This document shows, one piece after another, positions 24,801 to 39,800 of a stretch of DNA of 61,967 nucleotides. Each line of letters starts with the position of its first letter. Position 1 is the first letter of the stretch. The notes beneath the pieces are model-generated. The model was not told the DNA's origin, did not search any database, and worked only from the letters and a program-made list of their open reading frames with translations. Source of the DNA: Phoronis australis (Eukaryota > Phoronida > Phoronidae); contig NMRA01000201.1 of assembly GCA_002633005.1 (NCBI GenBank), forward strand, positions 515,772 through 577,738, in the 5' to 3' direction. The position numbers and the translations under genes are program-made.

Positions 24801-27800
24801 CCCCACATCCCATGGGGTTTTGATAATCTTTTATCCAGTACAATATATTAAACACTTTAATCTGGCACTGTGCAGCGCGATACTCAATACCCATCTTCAA
24901 ATATAAAAACATTTTAACAAATACTGTAGTCATGTATGTAGCTGCATGAACAGACGCAACTGAAAGACCTTTGTTAATTGTGGCAGTAGAAGTCAAGGTA
25001 CTGTACAATTACATGTACTATGACAACGTTCGTAAGTGGACAGACGGTGCATGCTCAATTAAGACAGTTGTGGTATTGTGAAAACTAATTGACATACGCG
25101 TGAGATTTCCTGCCTGGTGTACTGTGCGGCATATATGAAAAATAGATGAAGTGAATCGCACAAAGATGGCTGATGGTGCTATTAATCTCACACTTGAACG
25201 TCTACACGCGGAGGAATAAAAAGTTTGTTCCGGTGTTGCTCCTTGCTATGTAATAGAGGACTTAGAGTCAAATGTTTGTTTATCACAAGTGAAGCAGGTT
25301 AAGAAGTGTTATCACCGAGAACGTAATAAAGTTCATTTACAATTTTGTTCACTTTGCGGTCTAACCGCCCTAAACATTGTCAAACGGAGAACCGTCTGCT
25401 TGTGATTCGGCGTGTCGGAAACACGAGTGAAAACAAAAATAATCTGCCTGCAGTGCTTAGTACGGAAATTATAATCAAAAATAAAACTTTGAATAATGGC
25501 GGCCTTCACTTGCATATTTGAAAAACCGCTCAAGGTTGCGAACGGTCACCCCCTAAATCATGAATGTCTATGCTTAGGCCACATAAAACAGCAAAGGAAA
25601 AACTTTGTCCAGCCAACCAAGATTACGTAAAAAACAGGATTTGGCTCCTGGACTAGAAAATGGCATTCCATTCTTACAATTCCATGATAAGCGGGAGATC
25701 CTCAGAGGCAAATTCCGCTTCAATGATGCCCATCGAAGTGTACAATACAATGCAATACAATCCATATAAGCAATAGGAAATATAATAAAATTATTGTATA
25801 CTATTATACAAACAAAATGGTGATACCTATCACCACTCCACAGAATACAACATGATGTCTATAGAACACATTGCCAATGTGCAAGTGATAACTACATTTA
25901 CATCATCAGTGTACATCTGTATTTATGTCTGGGCGCGTGTGTATGTGTGCGTGTATGTCTGACGCTCTTTTGCATGGCGCTGACAGACGATGCAAAACTT
26001 AAACAGCAAAATAACGATAGAACTACATTTTTCAGCGCAGGTTTCTAATTTGAATTCTTCAAGGAAGAATGTATTTTTAATGACTTTGTGGCACATCGTT
26101 GGTGCCCCAAAGCTTGGCTTACCAATCGGGCACTGTACTGAGAATCACATCTGTCTAGTTGTTGACAAATTAGACCAGTTGAATGAAATAGGCGAACATT
26201 CTGAAAAAAATTCACACCATGACCCCGGCCTTCATGGTATACCTCTTAGCTTCAGAAATTAATCCGATTAATGTGATTTGATTGAGATTTAAAGTTTTCG
26301 CAAAACTGAGAAGGCGAACCCGGGTTTTGTATTCTTGCTTAAATAATTTTTATTTAAGGAGTTCTGCGAACTCAGAACACCGGAACGCTTTCGGTCGTAG
26401 CCTATGTATAAGCAAATGCTTGTTTTTCGCGCCAATGTATACAAATGAAATGTGCCCTTACCCTCATTTGAATTGTGTTTCAGATACTGCATGCTGTACG
26501 AGGCCAGAGGGGGCGGTTACTTTAGAACAAGAAATACCGTTAATAACGCAATCGGTGGACCATACTTCTACCCTCAAGTCAAAAGCTCAAATATGGTTTG
26601 CATGTTATATGACAGTGAGCCTCCCACCCACTGTTCTCAAACAAACAGCTGCCCTTCATCCGCTTCTTACCGAGTAGATCCCGTGGGTATTGCTACAAGG
26701 ATCACCAAGGATTCAACTGTTACGGTAACCTACGGAGGTTGGTCGGACCCTGTACATACGTCAGCCTTTCCGGAGTCTGCATCTGGGGTTGATCACTTGG
26801 AGCTAGGTCTTTACGGTATGGTCGAAAAGTCTTCCACACTCATCGGAGTTGGATCTAAGATTGGCAGTACTAAGAAAGTATCCAATGGGGCAGCCTCGAT
26901 ACAGTTTGCTTTACCAGGTCAAGGCTTATATGCAGTGATATTGGATGCCAAAGACATAGCCAACAACGTCCGAAGGGCCAGGCGATTCGTCCTCTACGAC
27001 CCGACGTCTAAAGTCGTAATAAGTACTTCACACCCTTTGAGAGTGACATCTGCCGCCGCTAATACCAACTATCTTTGGCAAACTAATCATGGTAAAGTAA
27101 CAGTGCAATGGAGCCAACATTTCTACAACGATTTTCATGTACATAATAACATGTTGCGTCAAATTCAAGCAGACGTTTTAGTTTCTGGATATTATGACCA
27201 AACAACAGGTGTCCTACCGGTGTCTGGTACGCCCAATGTGGATGGAATAACTGAATTTAACTATGGTATTAATTCACTCCAAAGCAATGCTGTGCCGCCG
27301 TTGTCGTTGGTGACTCCGGCGCGGACAACGTCACTAACACTCAGTCCGACAATGCAAGATGGTCTGCAATACAAAATATGGATCCAGGCTACGGACATCA
27401 TGGGAAACAAAAATATCGACAGCGCTACACTCAGTATTGATTCGACACCTCCTATCATATCGAAAGCCGGCGTTGTTAATAACGGCAAGAAAGAGCTGTT
27501 CGTTCACAGTGACTCGGATTTGTCGAAGATGTCTTTTGAGTTTAATGCCATGGACAGCCACAGTGGTCTTCATGAAGTTAAGTGGAAGCTCGGAACGACA
27601 GCTTTGAGTTCGGACATTAGCCAGGGGTCAATTGCAGTCAAAACGGTAAGGTTGTTCAGCCAACTGCGTTTGATCACCCTATTGCACAAAGTTAGCTATA
27701 AACGTGTCCCACAATACACAGGCTAAAAATTAAATTGATGATTTTTTCAGTTTACAATTATCGCGGATAAGACGTGTAGGCCATGTTTTACATTAAGGCA

Positions 27801-30800
27801 GATCTATCAACGAAAAATGATATTCTGAGAGCAGATGTAGCGCGTATTTCAACCAGGCACTTTTGGGGCCTTAAAAAAGCTCTGCTGGCTGAGCGAACTA
27901 TATCCCACACGACGCATGATCGAGTAATTCATGCGTGGTCATTAGTTTCAGCCTACACCAAGTTGCTGGCCACAAAAGTGTTCTTGCGGATTTACTTGCG
28001 ACACTCTCAATATCAGCGGGTCTGGCTATCAAACTACGTAAGCAAGTTGGCCCTACTCATCGTTTTCAAATAAAATGCTCAACAAAAATCGACACCTTGG
28101 ATTCAGCCTCTTTGACGCTTCTTTGGACAATATGTTTCTCTGCCTCGTAAATGACATCAGATAATTGTCAACGATCCGATACCATAAAACTGGTGAGAAC
28201 AAGTGTTGGGATAATATGGATGTAAGAACCATTGCGTTCTGAAAACTCATTTCCGTTTTAACTGTCGATTTCAACCCTTGTCGCCTCCAATTTTATTCCT
28301 TCCCTCTCAAAGCCTGTGACAACAATTACATTTCTTTAAGTCAACTAATGAAGTACATTCTGTCATGTTTTCCCTGTACCAACCTGCTCCTCAAGCCAGT
28401 CATTTACCCTGTGAATCAAAATATACCAGAATTTTGTGTCTTCAGTAAATGCGACACGCATTATCATCGATAACGAACTTAACTAGTCGCACTGTATTTT
28501 ACAGGTTGACAAGTCAACGCCAAACCACTATTGTCCAATAGCAAGCCTAACGGGTTCTTACTGCGAGAATTTTCTCTATAGTGTAGACCTCAACCACTTG
28601 GTTGCTGCTAATAAGCACACGGGAAACCACAATCGGGAATATTACTTTACGCTGACGGCAACAAACAAAGCCATGCTTTCAAACAATCCAGTGACCGTCA
28701 AAATATTGGTTGATATCTCTGCCCCTACAACTGGTGTGGTTTTTGATGGAGATTCCTCCCAGGACGTTCAATTTCAAAGCGATCGCGTCTTAAAGGGAAA
28801 ATGGCATGGCTTTGTGGATCATGAGAGTGGAGTAGAGTTTTACAAATATGCGTTTGCGGAAAAATGTCTTTCGAAAGAAGAACTAGCCAACAGTTCGACA
28901 ACCACAACCGTGGCCAGTGGAAGTGGTATGGCAGATAAAGATGGCAAGTACTTTTTGAGTGTTGTGGCTTACAACGGAGCCAACGAACCTTCTGATGTAG
29001 CGTGCTCAAATGGAATTGTCGTGGACAGCACAGATCCAAAGATCACTGACCTTTATATTCACGGTCTGTACGTTCATGGCGGCATTGTATGCGACAACGG
29101 TGTATTCTGGTATGTACTTAACAACTTCACGAGGGTGTCGCTAACAAACGAAGCTTCTTGTCAGACGAAATGCACTTCATCAAACGTTGTCGAGTTACTT
29201 ATTATCCCGAAGCTTGTCGACAACAATGGTACAACAATTTCTTACAACAGTGAACAGAGCCGGGCTGCTTGTGAGAGCAGTCCCCTGTTTGATGTGTCCC
29301 TACCCAAATTCATAACCACTGATCATTTTCGTCTTCGATGGAATTCAATTCAAAATACCCCAATTCTTGACTACCGGGTAGGAATAGGTGCTACAGAACC
29401 ATCGCAAGAATCTACACACGGAGCTCAATTTTACAATTCGCTCAAATCCGGGATTGCCCAAGGTCAAAAATTGAACGTTTTGATAACAGCCACCACTAAA
29501 GCTAGAAAAAGTTCAAGCCTGCTATTTGGACCAATATTTGTGGATGAGACTCCTCCCAAGATGTCTGGACAGCTCAACGTAAATATGGGATTGACAGGGA
29601 GTGACCCGTTGCTCATATCTTGGGGAAGCAGTACCTTCTTCGATGCAGAATATCAAAATGGAATAGCAGACTTTCAATACGCCATAGGTAAGCCTCGTCA
29701 CCATAACTTAAAGGACTCGGGCTTTCCCAAAAATCTAAGTTTTTACTTTCGCCACTTGTCACAATCATAAGATTATAGACCGTGTGGCACTAATTGTATA
29801 GCGCGTAATGGTAGCGATCAAATGTTTGTTTCTGGGATGAACCGCGGGTTTAAAACCGATTTAAATCAACATTTCCTCTTTACCTACGGTTTCAAGTGCA
29901 AACCATCACGAAATTTTCAGGATATAGGTGTAGGTGTACCAAGCGATCGATGGCCGACGATCTCCCGATTAATGCTGCTGTTGAAAACCCATTGGTTCCA
30001 CTGCAACGAGAACTTTGTAGTTAGTCTGTTAAAAGTCTTTGAGCATTTTCAGTAGTACCATTGGTTCAATTAGGAAATAAATGCGCTTGATATCAACTGC
30101 CACCGATATCACGTGCAGCAATTCAATAGTCGTTAACTGTTGGGTGCTCACTTCTCGTTCTAGGTACCGAAAATGACATTCAATTGGTGTCTGCATTTAC
30201 GACCTTTCGTCCAGAGACTTCGTGTGCGCAATTACAGTATTGTATAACTATAGACAAAAAGCTCATAACGCAGCATGCAGCAGCACTGGGACACAACTAC
30301 GTAGTTAGTCTAAAGGTCTTCAATAAAGCTGGGTTGTACAGCATTTTTAAAACAAAGGCATTTAATGTGGCCCCAATAATCATTCCTGGCAATGTGTTTG
30401 ATGTTACGTCTGGAAAGAATGATCAAGATGTTGACTTTATGCCGTACAATGACTACTGCGTCGGCTGGACAGGATTTAAAACCCACTACGGTAGTATCCA
30501 ATACTCCGTTGGATTGGGCACCTCCAAGCTCAAAACTGACGTAATAGCGTATAGGCAAGCGACGGCCGGAAGCCAGTATTTATGCCTAGGTACTCCTTCA
30601 GTACAGTCTGATTTTACAATAGTTTACGCAACTGTCAAAGCAACATCTACCTTAGCCGGTTCCAGCTCAGCAATTGTGTCATCCGACGGCGCCCTTGTTA
30701 TCAGTAAATCTGTCCATTTGACGAATTTCGACGTTTACGACGGTTCAGGTTGCGAGTCGGCAAATGCTGCTGAAGTCTTAGCAAGTCGTTTGATAGAACC

Positions 30801-33800
30801 TTCTCAATCGCACAATGTTCAGTTCAACTATTCTGAATTCCTAAGTGTGAGATACACAGTAAAACTAACTAGCTCTCACGACCTTTCTATGGTGAAGATC
30901 ACCCAATCAGGCGGGCAACCTGTTAACACCCAGTACACGCCTACCGGCGGTTCCTACATGGCGCTATTTACATTTGAGTGGACTGGTAAATCTTATGCCT
31001 TCACGGTCACCAACACTGGCTCCCTGATTTATAATATAACATCTGTGTCTCTGTTGCCGTGTGCCATAGACGACGACTTCCAAGCCAGGACGACGTCGTT
31101 AGCTGGTCATTGGCAGATGCCATCTGCTGTTCACCAGAAGGTTTCTCATTACGAATGCTCTGTAGCTGAAGACACGTGCACTTCATCCGGTTGCACGTTT
31201 GCTGACAACATAGTAGCGTGGACCCCCAAGGACAAGCAACAGCATTGTGAATTTAATGGGTTAAACCTCAAAACAGGCAACAGATACAGATTATTAGTTC
31301 GGCCATGTTTCCACGGGGTATGTCTGAAGGGATCGGCGTCAAACGGAGTTACAATAACACCGGATGCAGCAGTCGTGGGTAGCGTTACTGCAAATGTTGA
31401 CCTTAAAGGAAGTTCAGGCGCATACGTAGCACAAACATCTGTCCAATGGCAAAAGTTTGTAGTTACCAGTGGAGCATTGAAAGAGCATGTTATACGCTAC
31501 GAATGGACCTTGTCTTCAAGTCAGACGGCCAAAGAAGCACTTATGACATGGAGACCTGTATATGACAAAACACAGGTAAGAGAATACCTAGTTTCCACGG
31601 CTTTTTAATTGTCACGAAGATGCAATACGTGAACTTTTTAGTCAACACTGCTGCTGCACGTGTTATCCTCAAAATATCGTCACAATGAGCTGTATTCGAC
31701 GTGAAAGTCAATTAAATGAAAACAACAGTTGTTAGTTTTATTTCGAGTCAACCTAATCAAACTCATTTTTCGTCTTATAACCGCAATTTAAACATTGCTA
31801 ATTTCTATCAAAGAGATGAAGTAAACTGTAAACTGTAATTAAACGTAAGCTTTGTCGTAACAGAAGCAATAAAAGTGCCAGCAAAGTGTAGACTGCTTGG
31901 CGATACAAATCTCAGTTTCAAATTTAAAATATGTCACTTACTACTCTCAAGTTGATTTTCGTCAACTGCCTTGGCAAGGTTGTTTCTTTCCTGAGATTTG
32001 TATGCACTGAGTCAAACAGGCTTCCCCTGGGAATTGGATTATCCGATAAGTGTACAGGGGTGCGGGTTTGTTAGTGAGACACGTCAACAAATGACGTGTG
32101 CTGCCAAACGTTCTGCTGAAATCTTCTATATTGGAATAGTTTTTTAGTTGCGTGATCAATGAAGTGTGTAATGTTTTGTGAATGCCACAAATTCTATCTG
32201 ATCAACTCTATTTAAATTTATGAATTTAGTAAGAAAATGTGGAACCTTCGGTAATCTTGCTCACACGAAGGCGTTGGGAAAAGGCAATTAGGAATCAGTT
32301 AGGGGGCTGGAATTCGTGTCACTGAACAAGGCATCAACTTAATTCTGTTCCGAACTGTTACAATAAAGGTGAAAAGTATAAGCGTTCGGTGTATTCTACG
32401 AAGTGTATTAGTCTCTAATCATTACCCTGCACTGATCAACATTCAATGCCAATTCACCAAATTGTGGACTTGGCGAAAATCCCAAGTCGCCAAAGGAATT
32501 TTGAGGTCGGAAAAACATTTCGGTGGTCGGCAACAATATCAATAAAAAAGTTGTGTTGCTTTCACCGTTATTTAGAATTACATATTACTCTTCCTTTTCT
32601 ACCCGAAGTATGCAGCCACTTGCTGGGTATTGCGGTACAACATTCCCTTACGTAAGATATTGCCGCGTCAGACTATCCAAGACTGACGTTTTCCCGTCAT
32701 TCGACAGATGTCCCTAGGTCGACTCTACGATCACGTGAACAACGTAAACCTGAGTTCATAATTTATTCACAAATACTGTAATCCGAGTTGTATTTTTGTT
32801 TCCTAAGCCTATCTCAACCCAATTGAATTCCTTTTACAACAGGTCGCTAAATACAATCTGAAGAGGCTTTGGAGACCTTCAGTCGCCAAATTGAGCACTG
32901 CCGTGACATTTTCCGAAAAAGCTATGTAGGAGCACTGTGATAATTTTGATACACTTGTTAATAAATAGCATGCAATCAAAATTGTCGCAGTTATTAAAAA
33001 GCTATTACCAATATTGTATGTTCGATTCAGAAAGCATAGTAATAAGGTAACGAATTTGGACGGTTCACCCCTGTCTTTTTCAAATTTTATTTTAGATGCC
33101 AACAAACACCTCATTCTTTTATCTTTTTCTCAACTTCTAAATCATTCTCACTATCTCTGCAGGACACCGCAGTTATAACATGGAAGAAACATCGGTTACA
33201 GGCGATTTACCTACTATTAAAGGGATATTCCTTGGCGAATGTGGAAACACTTTACGTAAACAAGATCATTATTGAAAAATACTCGTCCACACCTGTGGAC
33301 AAGGCAGTACACGATCTGTCCAAAGCCGACGTTGAGCGGTTCAGCAAAACTGCTCATGCAACTAATATTCTAACCACAGAACTCACAAAATTGCACAACG
33401 CTGAAGTGGACTTTACTAGTTTAACAGACAAGGCATACGCTCTTTTCGCTGGACCATCATATGATAGCTACCAGTGGTTTTTGACAACAGAAGCTAATCC
33501 AAGTTTGGATTGTTCAACAAACCCGCGATGCCTGTCTTCAGTAAACAACACTCAAAACAACGTAGAGTTCAAAATAACTCTTGCACATGGTATAAAGTAT
33601 TTCACTTGTCTTCGGACGGAGGCTCAAACAAAGCAGCTTGCAACCCACACAGAGAACTTGCCTGCTGTCATGCTATGTAGTAACGGATTCGTAGTCGACA
33701 CAGATGCACCTGTTAAGGAAGAACTCACCGTGTTGTCCCTAAGCAGCTCCAATCTTGGTGTCCTGTTCAGCAGAATCACCGATAGCGTCGAATTCAAGTT

Positions 33801-36800
33801 TAAATTTAAAGACCTCGAAGACAATGTTCCGGGGATTTCGTCTGGTGTAAAGAACTATTGGTACTACATTGGTAAGTAGAACATTTTACTTTTGTAAACA
33901 GTTATTCACCAAAGTCCATTAGATGTATGAGATATGAACACTATGCAGCGATGCGTGGAAAGAAGAATGACCTGCTATCTTTAAGGGCTCGGGTAGATGG
34001 AAGTGGTGCTTGGTACAGTTTTGAAAACGGGAAACTCACTAACAGCCGTGTAATCATTGATAGAACATCGTAGAGGAAGCCTAGGCAATCTTCTGGGCAA
34101 AATCTCAGGTCTTCCCGGCAATAAGTCCAAACAAACGTGTCTAGACTGGTGCACGTTCTGAGAACGAGGATGTAACGAAAGAGACAATGATTTGAACCTG
34201 CCAAAAACCTCCTTTCCCACAGTTCCTCGACATTTTGCATAGGGTGCATGCAAGTCCCAGGACGAGAACGCATTTTTTTGCCATAATCAAAGTAGACAAA
34301 GATAGCCTTGTGCACCTGTAGCTGTTTGGAACACGATCTCGTGTTTACCTTACATGTATTGAAACAGGTTGCGCTCACTGGCGCACGTCGCACATAATGC
34401 ACAATATCGTAAAACAACGTGCGGCTGTGGCCCATTGCCGTTACAGGAAGCCCGACCCGACCTCTACGTGTATAATGATGTTGATTGTCGGTAGATATTC
34501 GGCTAAATGCAGCGACTTGCCCATGAGGTTTCACAGAACAACGTTGTACCATGCACCACAACTGTTGCTAAGTAATTTATAGGCTGTCACTTACCAGCTT
34601 CAGGGTACAAGCGAGGTTACTGTGCTCCAGGATCTTACCCGTTCTCGTCAATCTCCCACCATTCTTTCTCAACGACATACATGTACATATTTCTTCTCTC
34701 CCTCCAATGACATCGATTGCGCTGAGTGATTCAAAACAATTCATGAGCACACTGCAAACTGTGTCTGAATGTAGACAAGTTTTAGTTTAAAATCGGTTTC
34801 GGGAACCGTTGAGTATCCCATTGACTAAGATAACTGAACAAAACTAATTCGCATGCGTCATGGTGTCAAGAGGCACGCGTGAATGACAGTCAAAACGGAT
34901 TATCTGCTGCAAATTTGTAAATTGCGCTATTGAACGACATCTTTCTTCAGCCCATGTCTGCGAATTATGGTATGGGACAGAATATGTCCATTTTATCTTC
35001 AGCTTTCAACATTTCGCGGATTCTAGTTGCTGCTTGACGGGGCCCGTTAAAACACCAGTTTTGAAACGGCCGTATTTTGGCTGTTGTTTTAACAAGTGAT
35101 AATCATAACATATATTATACAACACTAGCGTTAGAGAATTCCATTTTGCTTCTTTTGGGAGGACCATTATCTGTAGAAAAGCTTTTTCGTGAGGCATGGT
35201 ACATAAATTAATATCCATTTCACTCGTCAATAATATATTAGTTGATAGTTTACTTGTTACTGTTCTGACTCACCGTTTAAATTTTAGAGGTAATTTGCAG
35301 AATCAAGTGGTAATTTGCAGAGTGGAGTAATAAATTTATTGATTACGTTTTGCCTACCATATCTACAGGAACGTCAGCTGGCCAGAAAGACGTGGCCAAC
35401 AAAACCAACGTAGGACGGCAAACTCATGTTATAGTAGAGAACATTTCCTTGGTCAGTGGGAAGGAATATTTTGTGACAGTTGATGGTGAGTTTTCCCATA
35501 AATTACAAATAACACCTGCTTTGAAATTAAAAACCTTTTGTACTCAACATTTAGACAAAAGCTTGTGTATTAACCTAGTTTATGCCACTTGCATCTACTT
35601 CTGCATGTTATGTTACCCTTGACTTACGTAGTACTTAATTCAAAAGCTAAATGTACGTATAAGCTACACGATCCTCTGAAAGCAACTTCTTTAGTTAACT
35701 GAATTACTCGTGGTGGGTAAAGCCGGTCGACTTCGCTTGAGATTTAGCTGGATGTCATTGTGTCTGAACAAGTTGCCAGGACAACACTGTCTAGACGTAA
35801 GTCACCGTTTTAGTAGAATGGAACAAGTTTCACTAAACAAACACGACTGTAGGCTAATCGTTTCATTAAACTATCTCGGTCCAATCTTCGCCGATGTTAG
35901 ATTGGGATCGAGCATAACTCTTACGAGAGTCACTTCAAGTTACTTTAGACAATGTTTGCAGTAATAGCATGACCAACATTGAAGAAAATAATCACTCGTT
36001 GAATGGGATTGTTGGGGATAGTATTGGCAGGCATGCTGTATCTTATACGCCCTTGGGGTAGTCGGCAAATTTTGTATTTGTGCCACGTCGACTATAGCCA
36101 AAATATAACTGGTAAAATCCCTTGATTAAATTAGAACATCCGATGAATGTATACCGTAATCGAATGTATTTCGTTCTCAATAGCATCCATCAAAGGTGGA
36201 AATCTAAGGCCAAACAAAATACCCTAATTGATCCTTGTCTGTTTTTGTCTTTGAAAATTGAGGTATTGATGAGTGGTTTTAGATGTCCACTTTCAAAATG
36301 AAAAAAAAATATTTCGATGCTTCTCCGGAGGATTTATGTCCCCCATTGTCACCAGTTACAAGGTTACATGGCAAGTAAATTTTATTCCTATCGTCACTCG
36401 ATGCAAGATACGATGGTCGCAGATTATGCATGGTATTAGTTCGTTATTATAAACATTTCACTGCAAGGAAGGTTGTCTGTTTTTCAGCTGAAGATTACGC
36501 CGGACACGTGACCTCTGTTTCATCCAAGCCGTTTCAAGTGGATCCTACGTCACCAGTAGCAACAAATGCCAAACTACGTGTGGGCTCACCACATACTAAT
36601 TATCAACAGCTGGCTGGTCATATGTTGCAATTTCATTGGTTTGGATTTGAAGACAGTGAAAGTGGAATAGCTAGATACGAATTCAGAATACACCCCTTTG
36701 AGTTCAAAGAGTATTCGTCAAATTACGCACTTGTAGACGAAGGAGTGGGATTTGTGGATGGACTCACGTACTATCCTGAAGTGAAGGTACGTAGTGGTCG

Positions 36801-39800
36801 TTTGCATCTCCTCGTGTGACTTTGAAATATTCTGTATTTTTGTGAATATGGTACTTTTAGGTTTTAATGTTCACATTTATCTGCTTAGGTTACAAATGGA
36901 GCTGGCTCGATGACTCTTCTGAAAGAAAAATTCGTGTTCGACTCCTCTCCCCCATCAGCTGGCGTTGTTCGAGAATGCACGAGTTTAATCGACTTGAAAG
37001 ACATTGACTATCAAGTGAGCACGGCTAAAATATGTGCCTCGTGGTCTGGTTTCCATGATCCTCACACATCTATATCCGAATATCGAATTGGTGTAGAAGA
37101 GGAGGGTGTTCAGCCTATTTTGTTTAGCGTCGGGTCCAAAACAGGTGAATGTTCTTACCTTTCTTCGTTGATTAGACGATAAACCCCTGAAAATAGTTTT
37201 CAATACGTCGTGTACATTGGTGGAACTACGGCATGACTCACGGGGTTTACTCCCATCAAGGCTACGATCAAAAAACGCCACCCCTAGAAAATGGAGCCAC
37301 CGGCGGGATTACCCCTCCCCCTTTTTTTAAATGGTTGTAGAGTGGTATAGCATCCGGAAACGTTTCGTTGAGGTCTCTCAAATTTTATCAAAGCAAAAAT
37401 TTGTCATGAGAACAACACCTTCATTGAAATCATTACATGAACCGTTCATGTTCCTAACATTCCATACTTCTGCACAACTTCTACGGGTGAGTTAGCAAGG
37501 GACACATGTGTGTACATAAAAAATCTGCCTGTGAAAAACGAGAGGTTTCACATTTCAGTCTTCATCTTTGATGGAAGCTTCAAAGCTGGACGGAAATACG
37601 TTGTAACTGTTGAAGCGTGCAACTCAGTTGGTTTATGTACAACCGCCCAATCAGATGGCGTAATTATTGATCCCTCTCCGCCAATTGCTGGTGTTGTGAC
37701 TATTGGACACAGGCAGTTTGAGCACAGTCGATATCAAGCTTCAAGGTAAATTGTATTCTTCTGTTTGCGTTTTGAAAGTTTTGGAATTGAGTAGGGCTTT
37801 TATCAAAACAAATGTGAACACAAAATTAATCTACCATGTTTCTGTAGTGATGTACTGCTCGCTTCTACATCGTCGTCTTTTCTTTCACAGGAAGTACTTT
37901 AGCGCCAGCTGGATGGGATTCCAAGATCCCCAGTCTGGTATCCACAGATTTGACTGGTGTATTGGCACATCTGTTGGACTATGTGATGTACAGTCCTTCC
38001 TCAATGTCCATAATGCCCACGAACAAGTTCGATTTGATATGAATCTCCCCCTCGACAAACTTATATTTGTCACAGTGCGTGCTTGGAATAAGGCGTCATT
38101 GAGCGTAACGAAGACATCTGATCCAGTAATTGTAGACAATACGCCTCCGATTGTTGCTGTCAGTCCTGTTTTCAAAAAAGGAAATTTAATGTCTCTGTAT
38201 GACAACACTCAGTTTGAAACAAATGCGTTACACTTGGAATGGAAGTTCTCCGATACGAACAGTCCTCTTACCCGCCACATCATCAGCGTGACATCCCACC
38301 ATAATGGATTCTGCCCAGTTGAAAACCTAGAACTAGGTGACGAAAACTCACTAAGTATCAGTCTAAGCCAAGAGCACACCCTCGCTGATGGAGACAGATA
38401 TTATGCTGCAGTTACCTCTTGCAACGACGCTGGCCTTTGCGTTTCATCAAAGTCATCCGCCAACGTTTTAATAGATTCCAGTGGTCCGCACTTGGGCCAG
38501 TTCTTGCAGTCCTATTGGTCCGAAGAAGGTGGCAAAATAAAACTTCGAATAATATGGTCAGGATTTGTTGATCCCCACTCTGGAATAAAAAGATACGAGG
38601 TCTACGTCGGCTCTAGTTACAGCTCGTTTGATTTAACGGGTGGAGTTGTCAAAGTAGATTACAATCCTCAAGCTGGAACAACCACACAAGAGACAGATTT
38701 AATATTAGACAAGAAGCCAGCCATTGGTTCCAGTATTTACATATCCATGGTGGCGGAAAACAACGTTGGCTTGAAGAGTAAAATCTTAAAGATTCTTGCA
38801 ACACTTGTTTCCACTGTTTCTTCTAACCCACCGAAAGGAATGTTGGTCGTCAAGAAATACTCCTGCGATGTGCCATACTGCAACAACGACTGCGTGTGTG
38901 CACCAGTTGGACAAAAGTGTAGCAAATTTGACTCTTCAAGCTGCACCCTACTTCCAAATCCACCGTCATCTGTTACTGTCTCCATTGGATTTACAACTCC
39001 TGTGAAATCAGCTGTGAATCAGCGATGTGTTGCTGCGTATTGGACGGCTGCAAAACCAGAATCCGTGATACGTTACCAGTACTCACTCGGTGTCTCGGGG
39101 GCTGAACCAGGATATGGTGTTTTCAACCTAGCGAGTGAAACAGTGTGGCATAACGTTGACTTATCGACAAAAGCAGTTTTTTGTCTGCCACAGGACAAAT
39201 TCTTCCAGCCATATCCACCACAGAAGTATGTATTTTACGTTAGGGCGTGGTACACCAGCACAACGCTAGCTCAATTCCAATCCAACGAGCTGACCATCGA
39301 TACAAGTGCTCCAGTGCAAGGCTTAGGCCAATACGTTCTTGACTGTAACCTTGCCACGCAATGTACTGAAGATATCGAGTTTTCAACTGACACCCAGAAA
39401 ATTGAAACCACTTGGAAAAACGTATTTACCGATGTTGGCAGTGGCATTAGCGAGTATGCTGTTATGGTAGGGGTATTCCCAGGAGGTAAGCTGCCGTTCT
39501 ATTTCGTAGACAGTCTCAAAGTATGTTTAATCAGGGTCGTTTTTGAACAGGCTGACTTCTACTTTCATGTAAAGTAATTCTCGTTCGTTCATTAACGGAA
39601 TGTTTTCACTTGATAATGTACTAGGAGGAGGAAATTGGGAAAGATGGCAATTCATGACAGGGAGACGGGGTTAGACCCGTGGTGACGTAACCAGGTGGTT
39701 TCATACACTCATCCTTGTCACACTACGGCTTGATAGTTGTAATGGCGTACTTCATTTCATTGCTGAATACAACAGAAGCAAATGCAACTTGCGATCGTAA

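Noticed and set aside
33941-34561. 206-codon minus-strand frame in intron 13
   Set aside because: No recognisable domain, a second minus frame overlaps it, and no splice or promoter context was seen.
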